A stretch of DNA of 64,000 nucleotides from Alcaligenes faecalis (lineage in GTDB: Bacteria > Pseudomonadota > Gammaproteobacteria > Burkholderiales > Burkholderiaceae_B), in assembly GCF_002443155.1 (NCBI RefSeq), contig NZ_CP023667.1, forward strand, positions 806,001-870,000. The letters are read 5' to 3'. The position numbers were made by a program, and so were the translations under genes. The notes under the pieces are model-generated. The model made no database searches. It saw nothing but the letters and a program-made list of their open reading frames with translations, and was not told the DNA's origin. This document shows positions 18,175 to 27,114 of this stretch, in pieces (the first letter of the stretch is position 1; each line of letters opens with the position of its first letter).

Positions 18175-20097
18175 TCAGTACAGTACTCTGGGCAGCCAGA
18201 GGCCGATGTCGGGGAACAGATACAGGATGATAATCGCCAGGATCTGGATACCCATGAAGGGCATCATGCCCAGGAAAATCTGGTTCAGGGTCACATGGGG
18301 TGGCGAGACACCCTTCAGATAGAAGGCCGACATGGCAACTGGCGGCGACAGGAATGCCGTCTGCAGGTTCAGCGCCACCAGCAGACCGAAGAACAGCGGA
18401 TCGATCTGGTAGTGCGCCAGCAGCGGCAGGAAAATGGGCATGAAGATAATGATGATCTCCGTCCATTCCAGTGGCCAGCCCAGCAGGAAAATGACCACTT
18501 GCGCCAGGATCATGAACTGGATGGGTGTCAGATCCATAGACAGCACCCAGTTATTGATCAGTTCCTGACCGCCCAGCAAGGCGAAGGCGGCCGAGAAGAT
18601 ACTAGAGCCGACGAACAGCCAGCAGACCATGGCACTGGTCTTGGCGCTGAGGTATACCGATTCGCGCACCATGGAGAAGTTCAGGCGGCGATAGGCGAAG
18701 GCCAGCAGGATGCCGCCCAATGCGCCCAGGGCCGCCGCCTCGGTGGGAGTGCACAGGCCGACGATGATGCTGCCCAACACGGCCAGGATCAGCATGGTCA
18801 GCGGAAAGAAGGAGCTGAGCAGCATTTTGAAGATTTCCAGCCGTGCGAAATTCAGCATCGCGTAGTAGCACAGCAAGGCCAGGCTGCCTACGATCAGGAA
18901 AATCCAGAAGGTCATCGGTGCTGCCTGGCGTTCCGCCGTGGTGGCTTCTTCGGCGGCCTCTGCTTCAGTTGCGGACGCTTCTGCGCCCGGTTCGCTGGCA
19001 CCCAGCGCAAGGAGTGGCTCACTCCCTTCGGGTTCGGACAAACCGCCAGCCCCCGGAGGCTCCGCCAGCCCGCCGCCACTGTAGTCATTGTCGAAACTAC
19101 TGAAACCGCCGCCCATTTCCTGCAGCTCGTAATGCTCGGCGGTCTTGGGCGCGGTGACCGTTTGATAGCTGAAGCCCATGACAGCGATGAAGATCACAGC
19201 GGGCAGCAAGGCCACGGCCAGATTCTTGAGCAGCAGCTTCATGGGTACATCGACATTGCGAGGCCCCTTCATGGCGCTGATCAGGCCGGGCACGGCACGG
19301 TCCGTGATGGTCTCCTTGATGGTTTGCGCGAAGGCGGGCAGCGGCACAATCCGGTCTTGCGCCGAAAGAGGGGGCGCGATGCTGGGTTTGAGCTTGGCCA
19401 GGATAATCACGTACAGCACGTACATGACCGCCAGCAACAGGCCAGGGAAGAAGGCCCCGGCATACAGTTTCACGACCGAGACACCGGCAACAGCGCCGTA
19501 CAGGATCAGCAGCACGGAGGGGGGCAGCAGAATGCCCAGGCAGCCCCCGGCGGTAATGGAGCCAGCCGTCAGCTGTACGCTGTAGCCTGCTCGCAGCATG
19601 GCGGGCATGGCCAGCAGTCCCATCAGAGTCACGACCGCACCCACAATGCCAGTGGCCGTGGCAAAGATGGCGCAGGTGGCAATAGTGGCCACCGCCAGCG
19701 AGCCTGGAACCCGTGCCATGGCCAGATGCATGCCCTGGAACAGGCTCTGAATCAGGTTGGCGCGTTCAACCAGGTAACCCATGAAGATGAACAGAGGCAC
19801 CGCAATCAGCACATCGTTGGTCATGACGGCGTAGGTGCGCAGAACCATCAGGTCCAGGGTTTGCTGGATCGCTTGCTGTGTCCCCATGTCGCGGTAGGCA
19901 AGCCAGGTGAAGATCACTCCCATTCCCATCAGGGTGAAGGCAGTGGGAAAGCCCAGCATGATGGTGACGACAATCAGGGCCAGCATGAGCAGGCCCAAAT
20001 GGCCATTAGTCATATCTGCTGGGGACGGCATGAATACGGCAATGCTCAGGACAATGCCGATCAAAATGGTGAGTCCGAACCAGATCTCTTTTCTCAT
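18175..20097 (-). CDS. TRAP transporter large permease (DctM type) with low-complexity insert
   Basis: The ion-coupled membrane subunit of a TRAP transporter, 640 residues against about 430 for typical DctM. The N-terminal half carries family segments (FTLMGMGVIF, NDVLIAVPLFIFMGYLVE, TATGIVGAVVTLMG, GSITAGGCLGILLPPSVLLILYG). After a membrane helix near residue 310, a stretch of about 75 residues (roughly 316-389) is rich in Gly, Glu, Ala, Pro and Ser and looks unstructured. The rest of the permease then resumes (GLCTPTEAAALGALG and GWPLEWTEIIIIFMPIFLP). The start overlaps the small-permease stop by ATGA. The reading frame is continuous, so the insert is probably genuine. Confidence 0.9.
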   Translation of the reverse strand: MRKEIWFGLTILIGIVLSIAVFMPSPADMTNGHLGLLMLALIVVTIMLGFPTAFTLMGMGVIFTWLAYRDMGTQQAIQQTLDLMVLRTYAVMTNDVLIAVPLFIFMGYLVERANLIQSLFQGMHLAMARVPGSLAVATIATCAIFATATGIVGAVVTLMGLLAMPAMLRAGYSVQLTAGSITAGGCLGILLPPSVLLILYGAVAGVSVVKLYAGAFFPGLLLAVMYVLYVIILAKLKPSIAPPLSAQDRIVPLPAFAQTIKETITDRAVPGLISAMKGPRNVDVPMKLLLKNLAVALLPAVIFIAVMGFSYQTVTAPKTAEHYELQEMGGGFSSFDNDYSGGGLAEPPGAGGLSEPEGSEPLLALGASEPGAEASATEAEAAEEATTAERQAAPMTFWIFLIVGSLALLCYYAMLNFARLEIFKMLLSSFFPLTMLILAVLGSIIVGLCTPTEAAALGALGGILLAFAYRRLNFSMVRESVYLSAKTSAMVCWLFVGSSIFSAAFALLGGQELINNWVLSMDLTPIQFMILAQVVIFLLGWPLEWTEIIIIFMPIFLPLLAHYQIDPLFFGLLVALNLQTAFLSPPVAMSAFYLKGVSPPHVTLNQIFLGMMPFMGIQILAIIILYLFPDIGLWLPRVLY

Positions 20098-20726
20098 GTT
20101 GGACTCCCTTTCTTGCTGTCGCCTGTGACAAAGGCATCCAGCTTTTTAATATCGTCGCTGTTGACGTCCACCATATCCATCAGCTTGTCTACATCGACCT
20201 CTTCAACGTCCTTGTCGCGCGAAGGCCATTTCCCGTCCCGCAGACAGCGCACGCAGTACACCATTTCCACGAAGCTTTGCAGCAGAAGGCAGAAACCGGC
20301 CAGCGGGATGATGGCCTTGAATGGGTAGATAGGCGGCCCGTTGGCTGTGATATTCGAGTGCTCCGTGATGGCCCAGGATTCGGCAGCGAAGTAGTAGCCG
20401 GCCCAGAACATGGCGACCACCCCGGGAATGAAAAACAGGATGTACAGGATCAGGTCCAGACCCGCCTGCAGGCGGGGCGGGAAAAAACCGTACAGCACAT
20501 CCCCGCGGACATGGCCGTTCTTGGAGAGCGTATAGGCACCGGCCATCATGAACAGGCCGCCGTACAGCATGTTCATCATGTCAAAGGCCCAGGCATGCGG
20601 GTTGGACAACACGTATCGAGAGAAGACCTCGAAGGAAACGAACAGGGTCAATGCCAGGACTAGCCAGCCGAACAACTGGCCTATCCACGTATTGAACCGG
20701 TCGATGAAGACCAGGATTTTCTGCAT
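20094..20726 (-). CDS. TRAP transporter small permease (DctQ type)
   Basis: A 210-residue protein with four predicted membrane segments, the usual DctQ arrangement, and the typical motif NPHAWAFDMMNMLYGGLFMMAGAYTL. The C-terminal 50 residues are charged and cytoplasmic (KDVEEVDVDKLMDMVDVNSDD), longer than in most DctQ proteins. Its stop overlaps the dctM start. Between it and the binding-protein gene lies a 135-base gap with a strong hairpin, so it may be made at a lower level than the binding protein. Confidence 0.88.
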   Translation of the reverse strand: MQKILVFIDRFNTWIGQLFGWLVLALTLFVSFEVFSRYVLSNPHAWAFDMMNMLYGGLFMMAGAYTLSKNGHVRGDVLYGFFPPRLQAGLDLILYILFFIPGVVAMFWAGYYFAAESWAITEHSNITANGPPIYPFKAIIPLAGFCLLLQSFVEMVYCVRCLRDGKWPSRDKDVEEVDVDKLMDMVDVNSDDIKKLDAFVTGDSKKGSPT

Positions 20727-20810
20727 GGTAGGTTCACCTTGCTAGCGCGGAAAGGGTCTGATGCGTGTCGGCTGCGGGGTGGAACGCGGCCGGCCTGGGG
20801 TAGGGGGAGA

Positions 20811-20841
20811 CGTCATCCACATCCGGATGGACGGGATGACG
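20811..20841 (-). other. Nested hairpin between TRAP binding-protein and permease genes
   Basis: CGTCATCC and GGATGACG form an 8-bp stem. The loop contains the 10-base palindrome CATCCGGATG at 20820-20829. No T run follows. Such structures often stabilise the upstream message and lower downstream expression, which would suit excess binding protein over permease. Confidence 0.45.
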
Positions 20842-20861
20842 CGATGCGATTGCCCTTTTTG

Positions 20862-22028
20862 TCAGCTCTTGGCTTGGGGAGCCTTGCGGCCAAAGTAATG
20901 GTTGTAGGCCATACGGCGGTTATTGTTGGTGTCCATGTCCCATGCCATGGCGCGTGCCGCGAACGCTCGTTGTGATGCGTCGATTTCCTTGAAGAGGGGA
21001 TTGGTCTCGGCTTTTTTGGCGACGATCTGGTCCCACACGACCAGTTGTTGCTGCAGGATGGTGTCGGGCGTCTTGTAGAATTTGACGCCATCTTCCTTTT
21101 GCAGGCGCTGGTAGTCCTGCGAGTAACGGTCCACCGCCTTCCAGGACATGTCGGCCGATGAGGCCTCGACGGCGTTGTCGACAATGGCCTTCAACTGTGT
21201 CGGCAAGGCGTTGTACTTATCCTTGTTGAACATGATCTCGAAAGTTTCCGAGGCCTGGTGAAAGCTTTGCAGCATGCAGACCTTGGACACGTCCGGGAAG
21301 CCTAGAGCGCGGTCCGAGGCGGCGTTGTTGAACTCCGCACCATCGAGCAGACCACGGTCCAGCGCTGGCACAATTTCACCGCCTGGCAGTGCGTTCACGG
21401 CAGCGCCCATTTCGGTGAACAGGTCGATAGCCAGGCCATTGGTGCGGAACTTCAGGCCCTTGAGGTCTTCGGTCTTGGTGATGGGTTTTTTGAACCAGCC
21501 GAACGGTTGTGTGGGCATCGGGCCAGTCAGGAAGGAGACGACGTTGCCACCGATGGCATCGTACAGTTTGGCCAGCAGTTCCTTGCCGCCGCCGTATTTG
21601 TGCCATGCCAGCACCATATTGGCGTCCATGCCGAAGGCCGGGCCCGACGAAAACAAAGCCAGGGCATTTTGCTTGCCGTAGTTGTAGCCCAGTACGCCGT
21701 GGCCGCCGTCCAGCGTTCCCTTGGAGACGGCATCCAGCAGGCCAAAGGCCGGTACAACCGCCCCGGCGGGCAGGACTTCGATTTTCAGATCTCCACCAGT
21801 CATATCGTTGATCTTCTTGGCGAAATCAAGAGCGAATTCGTGGAAGATGTCGACGGTGGGCCAAGTGCTTTGAAAGCGGAAGTTGATGGGACCCTGCGCG
21901 CGAGCGATGGCAGGAAAGCCCATCGTTGCTGCAGCCGCGGTGCCGGCTGCAGCACCGCTCAGGAACTTGCGCCGGGATGCGCCGTTCTGTTCTTGGGGCG
22001 CGGTGCTTTTTTTGATCCTGTTTCTCAT
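20862..22028 (-). CDS. TRAP transporter substrate-binding protein (DctP family, TakP-like), Tat-exported
   Basis: A 388-residue periplasmic binding protein. The N-terminus carries a twin-arginine signal (SRRKFLSGAAAG, then AAATMGFPAIARAQ), implying export after folding. The mature part begins FRFQSTWPTVDIFHEFALDFAKKINDMTGGDLKIEVLPAGAVVPAFGLLDAV, close to TakP-type proteins that bind 2-oxo acids, with KGLKFRTNGLAIDLF (family Arg) and LLDGAEFNNAASD. The ligand may be an alpha-keto acid such as pyruvate, but relatives also bind other carboxylates. It is the first gene of the operon; three 10-base repeats phased at 11 bases lie about 60 bases upstream. Confidence 0.88.
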   Translation of the reverse strand: MRNRIKKSTAPQEQNGASRRKFLSGAAAGTAAAATMGFPAIARAQGPINFRFQSTWPTVDIFHEFALDFAKKINDMTGGDLKIEVLPAGAVVPAFGLLDAVSKGTLDGGHGVLGYNYGKQNALALFSSGPAFGMDANMVLAWHKYGGGKELLAKLYDAIGGNVVSFLTGPMPTQPFGWFKKPITKTEDLKGLKFRTNGLAIDLFTEMGAAVNALPGGEIVPALDRGLLDGAEFNNAASDRALGFPDVSKVCMLQSFHQASETFEIMFNKDKYNALPTQLKAIVDNAVEASSADMSWKAVDRYSQDYQRLQKEDGVKFYKTPDTILQQQLVVWDQIVAKKAETNPLFKEIDASQRAFAARAMAWDMDTNNNRRMAYNHYFGRKAPQAKS

Positions 22029-22089
22029 GGGGTGTGTCTCCGAAGTGGCTGTAAGCGTTCGAGAGCAAACTGCAGCAATCTGGTGTTGT

Positions 22090-22121
22090 TTTCAGCTTTC
22101 TTTCAGTTTGCTTTCAGCTTT
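22090..22121 (-). repeat. Three 10-bp direct repeats at exact 11-bp spacing upstream of dctP
   Basis: On the plus strand TTTCAGCTTT (22090-22099), TTTCAGTTTG (22101-22110) and TTTCAGCTTT (22112-22121). Read in the direction of the operon each contains CTGAAA. An exact 11-base period is characteristic of direct-repeat sites of OmpR/PhoB-type response regulators. They lie 62-93 bases before the binding-protein start, placing them near a promoter. Confidence 0.55.
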
Positions 22122-22291
22122 ATATGCGATTCGAACAACAGCCGTACATAAGGAGTAACCACAATGATGATAGGGGTATACCCGCGGGCTGGCAGCCATG
22201 GATACGTGCACTGCCAGTAGTGCTTGGCCCCCGCTATCGCGGCTTTTTGCATGCCCCTTGGGAGGGCGATCATTTCAAACAGGCAAAGAAA

Positions 22292-22324
22292 AACGCCTTC
22301 GCCGCATGCAGCGGCGAAGGCGTT
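22292..22324 (-). terminator. Intrinsic terminator downstream of acnB
   Basis: AACGCCTTCGCCGC and GCGGCGAAGGCGTT form a perfect 14-bp stem with a 5-base loop. On the minus strand TTTTTCTTT follows. It ends the acnB transcript. Confidence 0.8.
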
Positions 22325-22342
22325 ATTTGCAAGCGCTAGGGC

Positions 22343-24928
22343 TTACAGACCTACGGAGTCAGCAATTTCCTTGAACTCTTCGATCTGGTCGAAGTTCATG
22401 TAGCGATAGATGTCTTCGCTATTGGCTTGCAGTACGCCCATGTCGGCCAGGTACTCTTCGCGGGTCGGGATGCGACCCAGACGTGAGCAGATGGCGGCCA
22501 GTTCAGCCGAACCCAGGAACACGTTGGTGTTCTTGCCCAGACGGTTGGGGAAGTTACGGGTACTGGTGGACATGACGGTGGCGCCTTCGCGAACCTGTGC
22601 CTGGTTACCCATGCACAGCGAGCAACCGGGCATTTCCATACGAGCACCAGCCACGCCCAGAACGCCGTAGTGGCCTTCTTCGCTCAGCTGTTGCTGGTCC
22701 ATCTTGGTCGGAGGAGCGACCCACAGACGGGTTGGAATGTCGCGCTTGCCTTCCAGCAGCTTGGACGCGGCACGGAAGTGACCAATGTTGGTCATGCAGC
22801 TACCGATAAACACTTCGTCGATCACGGTGCCGGACACGTCGGACAGGGTTTTCACGTCGTCAGGGTCGTTCGGGCAAGCTACGATAGGTTCGTGAATTTC
22901 AGCCAGATCAATGTCGATGACAGCAGCGTATTCAGCGTCTGCATCGGGTTCCAGCAGTTCTGGGTTGGCCAGCCAGGCTTCCATGCCCTTGATACGACGC
23001 GAGATGGTGCGCTCGTCTTCGTAGCCATTGGCAATCATCCACTTGAGCAGCGTGATGTTGCTGTTCAGGTATTCGATGATGGGTTCTTTGCTCAGACGCA
23101 CGGTACATGCAGCGGCGGAGCGCTCGGCCGAAGCGTCGGACAGCTCGAAAGCCTGTTCGATCTTCAGGTTGGGCAGACCTTCGATTTCCAGAATACGGCC
23201 GGAGAAGATGTTCTTCTTGCCGGCTTTTTCCACGGTCAGCAAACCTTGCTTGATGGCGTACAGAGGAATGGCGTTAACCAGGTCACGCAGGGTGACGCCG
23301 GGCTGCATTTCGCCCTTGAAGCGCACCAGCACGGATTCTGGCATGTCCAGAGGCATCACACCGGTAGCAGCGGCAAAGGCCACCAGACCGGAACCAGCGG
23401 GGAAGCTGATGCCGATAGGGAAACGGGTGTGCGAGTCGCCACCGGTACCCACGGTATCGGGCAACAACATGCGGTTCAGCCAGGAGTGGATGATACCGTC
23501 GCCTGGACGCAGGGAAACACCACCGCGTGTGCTGATGAAAGCAGGCAGTTCGTGGTGAGTTTTAACGTCAACAGGTTTGGGGTAAGCAGCGGTGTGGCAG
23601 AAGGACTGCATCACCAGATCGGACGAGAAGCCCAGGCAAGCCAGGTCTTTCAGTTCGTCGCGAGTCATTGGGCCGGTGGTGTCCTGGCTGCCAACGGTGG
23701 TCATGCGTGGTTCGCAGTAGGTACCGGGACGCACGCCCTGGCCTTCAGGCAGACCGCAAGCACGGCCAACCATCTTCTGGGCCAGGGAGAAGCCTTTACC
23801 GGAATCGGCAGGGCTTTGTGGCAGGCGGAACAGGGTGGTTGGGGGCAGACCCAGTGCTTCGCGAGCACGGGTGGTCAGGCCACGGCCAATGATCAGGGGA
23901 ATACGGCCACCGGCGCGCACTTCGTCAAACAGGACGTCGGATTTGACCTGGAATTCGGAGATCAGCTCGCCATTCTTGAAGGCCTTGCCTTCGTAGGGAC
24001 GCAGTTCAACCACGTCGCCCATTTCCATTTTGGAAACGTCCAGTTCGATAGGCAGAGCGCCGGCATCTTCCATGGTGTTGTAGAAGATAGGAGCAATCTT
24101 GCTGCCCAGACACACGCCACCAAAGCGCTTGTTGGGAACGAAAGGAATGTCTTCGCCGGTGAACCACAACACGGAGTTGGTGGCCGATTTACGCGAAGAG
24201 CCGGTACCGACCACGTCGCCCACGTAGGCAACCAGGTGGCCCTTTTCTTTCAGGGATTCGATAAAGCTGACAGGGCCTTTCTTGCCGGGCTCTTCAGGCT
24301 CGATACCTGGGCGTGGGTTCTTCAGCATGGCCAGAGCGTGCAGCGGAATGTCCGGGCGGCTCCAGGCGTCAGGGGCGGGGGACAGATCGTCCGTGTTGGT
24401 CTCGCCAGTGACTTTGAAAACGGTCACGGTCAGGCTTTCGGGAACTTCAGGACGGCTGGTGAACCACTCGCCGTCGGCCCAGCTTTGCAGCACTTCTTTT
24501 GCAAAGGCATTGCCCTTTTCGGCTTTTTCCTGAACGTCGTGGAAAGAGTCAAACATCAACAGGGTGTTTTTCAGGCCGTTGGCGGCGATCTGGCCCAGTT
24601 CGGGCGAATCCAGCAGATCGATCAGCGGGCTGATGTTGTAGCCACCCAGCATGGTTCCCAGCAGCTCAGTGGCACGCTCGCGGCTGATCAAAGCACAGGT
24701 TTCTGTGCCCAGCGCGATAGCGGCCAGGTAGGAGGCTTTCACTTTGGCAGCATCGTCCACACCGGCGGGGACGCGGTGCGTCAGCAGGTCGACCAGAAAT
24801 GCTTCCTCACCGGCAGGTGGGTTCTTGATGAGCTCGATCAGCTCGGCGGTCTGCTGAGCCGACAAAGGCAGCGGGGGAATGCCCAGAGCAGCGCGCTCGG
24901 CAACATGTTCGCGGTAAGAGTCCAGCAT
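22343..24928 (-). CDS. acnB: Aconitate hydratase B
   Basis: The 861-residue AcnB, an iron-sulfur enzyme of the TCA cycle that interconverts citrate and isocitrate; in enterobacteria it also hydrates 2-methyl-cis-aconitate in the methylcitrate cycle. The start [22 protein letters not shown] matches the family; 30 further in-frame upstream codons are not conserved. Domain order is the AcnB type: N-terminal HEAT-like region, swivelling domain ([19 protein letters not shown]), then the catalytic core with [17 protein letters not shown], cluster ligands CSLCMGNQ and [12 protein letters not shown]. It has its own promoter with a 21-bp operator at 25021-25041. prpC and prpB lie upstream on the same strand beyond two small genes. 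Confidence 0.97.
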   Translation of the reverse strand: MLDSYREHVAERAALGIPPLPLSAQQTAELIELIKNPPAGEEAFLVDLLTHRVPAGVDDAAKVKASYLAAIALGTETCALISRERATELLGTMLGGYNISPLIDLLDSPELGQIAANGLKNTLLMFDSFHDVQEKAEKGNAFAKEVLQSWADGEWFTSRPEVPESLTVTVFKVTGETNTDDLSPAPDAWSRPDIPLHALAMLKNPRPGIEPEEPGKKGPVSFIESLKEKGHLVAYVGDVVGTGSSRKSATNSVLWFTGEDIPFVPNKRFGGVCLGSKIAPIFYNTMEDAGALPIELDVSKMEMGDVVELRPYEGKAFKNGELISEFQVKSDVLFDEVRAGGRIPLIIGRGLTTRAREALGLPPTTLFRLPQSPADSGKGFSLAQKMVGRACGLPEGQGVRPGTYCEPRMTTVGSQDTTGPMTRDELKDLACLGFSSDLVMQSFCHTAAYPKPVDVKTHHELPAFISTRGGVSLRPGDGIIHSWLNRMLLPDTVGTGGDSHTRFPIGISFPAGSGLVAFAAATGVMPLDMPESVLVRFKGEMQPGVTLRDLVNAIPLYAIKQGLLTVEKAGKKNIFSGRILEIEGLPNLKIEQAFELSDASAERSAAACTVRLSKEPIIEYLNSNITLLKWMIANGYEDERTISRRIKGMEAWLANPELLEPDADAEYAAVIDIDLAEIHEPIVACPNDPDDVKTLSDVSGTVIDEVFIGSCMTNIGHFRAASKLLEGKRDIPTRLWVAPPTKMDQQQLSEEGHYGVLGVAGARMEMPGCSLCMGNQAQVREGATVMSTSTRNFPNRLGKNTNVFLGSAELAAICSRLGRIPTREEYLADMGVLQANSEDIYRYMNFDQIEEFKEIADSVGL

Positions 24929-24989
24929 AGTGCGGGTGCCTATCGGTAAATGGTTGATATGAAAATGCAATAAATCGCGTGTTGCCCCA

Positions 24990-25018
24990 ATTGTAATTTG
25001 AAGCGCGCAGCGAAGCAA
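24990..25018 (-). promoter_or_regulatory. Probable sigma-70 promoter of acnB
   Basis: On the minus strand TTGCTT (25018-25013), 17 bases, then TACAAT (24995-24990). It lies about 62 bases upstream of the acnB start. The GntR-type dyad at 25021-25041 ends exactly 2 bases before the -35 box. Confidence 0.6.
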
Positions 25019-25020
25019 TG

Positions 25021-25041
25021 GTCTTATATCTTATATAAGAC
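25021..25041. promoter_or_regulatory. 21-bp dyad operator upstream of acnB
   Basis: Perfect inverted arms GTCTTATA and TATAAGAC are separated by 5 bases; nested inside is a perfect 12-bp palindrome, TCTTATATAAGA. The same 21 bases recur without change at 33987-34007 between mdh and a GntR/UTRA regulator gene. GT...AC-bounded AT-rich dyads are usual for HutC-type GntR proteins, so that regulator is the likely binder. Confidence 0.75.
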
Positions 25042-25067
25042 TTACGAGAAGCTGAATGTTGTTTGGC

Positions 25068-25343
25068 TCAGGCCAGCAAATCGGCGTATTCAGGGTGGCG
25101 GCGGAAATAGACCACGGCATAGCTGCAAACAGGGCGTACTTTCCACTGTTGGTTTTTTGCCGTTTCCAATGCGAAGCGGGTCAGTTGCCCCGCAATGCCG
25201 CGGCCTTCCAGCTGAGGCGGCACGCGGGTGTGGGTGATGCTCATGACAGCATCGTCCAGTTCGTATTCGATAACACTGCGCAGGTTTTCAACGTCGCAGT
25301 AAAACAGACGTGCTTGCGGGTCGTGGTGGATCTCGGTAGTCAT
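25068..25343 (-). CDS. Small GNAT-like N-acetyltransferase (YjdJ/COG2388 type)
   Basis: A 91-residue protein of the short GNAT group, which keeps only the acetyl-CoA-binding core. Visible features are YELDDAVMSITHTRVPPQLEGRGIAGQLTRFALE, with the P-loop-like Q/R-x-x-G-x-A/G pattern (EGRGIAG), and the conserved end VCSYAVVYFRRHPEY. A GGAG lies 9 bases before the ATG at 25343, which favours this start over an upstream one. The substrate is unknown for the group. The stop of the preceding gene is 11 bases upstream, so both are co-transcribed, probably after prpC. Confidence 0.82.
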   Translation of the reverse strand: MTTEIHHDPQARLFYCDVENLRSVIEYELDDAVMSITHTRVPPQLEGRGIAGQLTRFALETAKNQQWKVRPVCSYAVVYFRRHPEYADLLA

Positions 25344-25354
25344 GGCAGGCTCCT

Positions 25355-25756
25355 TCAAGTGGGGTTGGAGTGCAGAGCGATCAGAATCCAAACAGCCAGC
25401 ATGCTGATCATGCCCAGAAAGCAGCCGCCCCACAGTCCCATCAGGGGCCATTTGACGCCCATGGGAACGTCGTCGGGCTGTACGTGCTTGAGCAGACGAT
25501 TGGCATTGCCAAACAGCGAGCTTTGGCGTTTGGGGAAATTCAGACGTAAAAAATAATCCAGCAGTACGCCTGCCTTCAGCGAAAAACTGAGTTTTTCCCA
25601 GGGGTACTGATCCAGATAAGGGTGACGCAACACCTGGTTGCTGCGGCGCAGATTGAAAAGCAGTAAATAAGCGCCGGAGACCAGACTGGTCAGGGCACAG
25701 GCAATCATCAGGGTGCCGGCCAGCGGCAGGGCGTAGCGTACAAATTCAGAGAGCAT
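25355..25756 (-). CDS. Small membrane protein of unknown function
   Basis: About 133 residues from ATG 25756 (a TTG five codons earlier is possible). Two hydrophobic segments are visible: about residues 9-31 (LPLAGTLMIACALTSLVSGAYLLLF) and about 105-127 (WPLMGLWGGCFLGMISMLAVWILIAL). Between them lies a basic stretch (NLRRSNQVLRHPYLDQYPWEKLSFSLKAGVLLDYFLRLNFPKRQSS). This suggests two transmembrane helices with a cytoplasmic loop. I do not recognise the family. It lies 90 bases after prpC and 11 bases before the GNAT gene, so it may be part of the prp transcript. Confidence 0.65.
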   Translation of the reverse strand: MLSEFVRYALPLAGTLMIACALTSLVSGAYLLLFNLRRSNQVLRHPYLDQYPWEKLSFSLKAGVLLDYFLRLNFPKRQSSLFGNANRLLKHVQPDDVPMGVKWPLMGLWGGCFLGMISMLAVWILIALHSNPT

Positions 25757-25772
25757 GGAAGTCACCAGCAAG

Positions 25773-25804
25773 ACGGCCCCGCGTGCGCAATGCAGCGGGG
25801 CCGT
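25773..25804 (-). other. Hairpin downstream of prpC
   Basis: ACGGCCCCGC and GCGGGGCCGT form a perfect 10-bp stem around a 12-base loop in the short gap after prpC. There is no T run on the minus strand, so it may attenuate or stabilise rather than end the prpBC transcript. Confidence 0.5.
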
Positions 25805-25846
25805 GTGGGTTAGATCACAGGCAAATAATAGCCCAGGATCTGTGAC

Positions 25847-27010
25847 TTATGGGCGCTGATCCAGAGGCACAAAGCTCTGGTTTTCAGGGCCAATGTAGTT
25901 GGCGGTAGGACGAATAATCTTGTTGTCCACGCGCTGCTCAATGACGTGAGCCGCCCAGCCAGCCGTACGCGCGATCACGAACAATGGCGTGAACATGGCA
26001 GTGGGCACACCCATGGTGTGGTAGGACACGGCCGAGAACCAGTCCAGGTTGGGGAACATTTTTTTCACTTCCCACATCACGCTTTCCAAACGCTCGGCAA
26101 TGTCGAACATGCGGGTGTTGCCATCGGCCTCGGCCAGTTCCTTGGCCACCGATTTGATCACTTCGTTGCGTGGGTCGGAGATGGTGTAGACGGGGTGACC
26201 GAAGCCAATAATGACTTCCTTGTTTTCCACGCGCTTGCGGATGTCTTCTTCAGCCTGATCGGGATTCTCGTAGCGCTTCTGGATTTCAAAAGCCACTTCG
26301 TTGGCACCGCCGTGCTTGGGACCGCGCAGGGCACCGATAGCGCCGGCAATGGCGGAGTAGAAGTCCGAACCCGTACCGGCGATAACGCGGCTGGTGAAGG
26401 TGGAGGCGTTGAACTCGTGCTCGGCGTACAGGTTCAGCGACACGTGCATGGCTTTTTCCCACTCGGCCGATGGCTTCTCGCCATGCAGCAAGTGCAGGAA
26501 ATGCGCGCCGATGCTGTCATCGTCAGTCTGCACATCAATCATTTCGCCGTTGTGGCTGTAGTGGTACCAGTACAGCAGGGCCGAACCCAGGCAAGCCATC
26601 AGACGGTCGGCGATGTCGCGTGCGTCGGGCAGGTTGTGGTCGTCTTTTTCGGGCAGCACGCAACCCAGAACCGACACGGCAGTGCGCATCACGTCCATGG
26701 GGTGGCTGTGGGCAGGCAGGGTTTCCAGCGCGGTTTGCAGGGCCAGAGGCAGGCCGCGCAGACGCTTGAGCTTTTGCTTGTACGCGCGCAGTTCGTCGCG
26801 GTTGGGCAATTTGCCGTGAATCAGCAAATGAGCCACTTCCTCAAATTCGCAAGCCTGGGCCAGGTCCAAGATATCGTAGCCGCGGTAGTGCAGATCATTA
26901 CCACTGCGACCGACCGTGCACAAGGCGGTATTGCCTGCAACAACGCCAGACAGGGCAACAGATTTCTTGGGCTTGAAGCCAGTGCTAGGGGTGTTCTCAG
27001 TACTGCTCAT
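25847..27010 (-). CDS. prpC: 2-methylcitrate synthase
   Basis: A 387-residue citrate-synthase-family enzyme that condenses propionyl-CoA with oxaloacetate. The N-terminus [39 protein letters not shown] and the region [30 protein letters not shown] are typical of PrpC and differ from the GltA encoded at 38.6 kb. The catalytic segments include [20 protein letters not shown] lies 10 bases before the ATG. It follows prpB by 104 bases on the same strand, and the two are presumably driven by the sigma-54 promoter at 28083-28097. It is shorter than GltA, as expected for the family. Confidence 0.95.
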   Translation of the reverse strand: MSSTENTPSTGFKPKKSVALSGVVAGNTALCTVGRSGNDLHYRGYDILDLAQACEFEEVAHLLIHGKLPNRDELRAYKQKLKRLRGLPLALQTALETLPAHSHPMDVMRTAVSVLGCVLPEKDDHNLPDARDIADRLMACLGSALLYWYHYSHNGEMIDVQTDDDSIGAHFLHLLHGEKPSAEWEKAMHVSLNLYAEHEFNASTFTSRVIAGTGSDFYSAIAGAIGALRGPKHGGANEVAFEIQKRYENPDQAEEDIRKRVENKEVIIGFGHPVYTISDPRNEVIKSVAKELAEADGNTRMFDIAERLESVMWEVKKMFPNLDWFSAVSYHTMGVPTAMFTPLFVIARTAGWAAHVIEQRVDNKIIRPTANYIGPENQSFVPLDQRP

Positions 27011-27114
27011 AAAGGTCTCCTGGTTGCTGGGCAGCCAGCACGAGGCTGGCTGCTGAATGGGGTTTTACCCGCGCGACGGCCCTGTCAACGGGCCGGGCGG
27101 GAGCCTGTGGTGGC

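Larger units (their letters stand above)
22029..22342. other. Intergenic region upstream of the TRAP operon
   Basis: This 314-base gap holds the regulatory region of the TRAP operon on its left side (see the repeats at 22090-22121) and the acnB terminator on its right (22292-22324). Between them, at about 22150-22280, I see a small GC-rich hairpin (CCGC-TATC-GCGG followed by CTTTTT near 22230) but no supported gene. Confidence 0.6.

Noticed and set aside
18133..20328. Long open frame on the plus strand opposite dctM (about 731 codons)
   Set aside because: It is antisense to a clear TRAP permease and its translation is dominated by Gln, His, Gly and Arg with no family features, the usual product of codon bias on the opposite strand.
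22200..22240. Small hairpin followed by CTTTTT on the plus strand near 22230
   Set aside because: The stem is only about 4 bp and no plus-strand gene ends upstream, so it was not called a terminator.
22670..24949. Long open frame on the plus strand opposite acnB (about 759 codons)
   Set aside because: It is an antisense shadow of a well conserved aconitase gene, with no recognisable domain or ribosome site.
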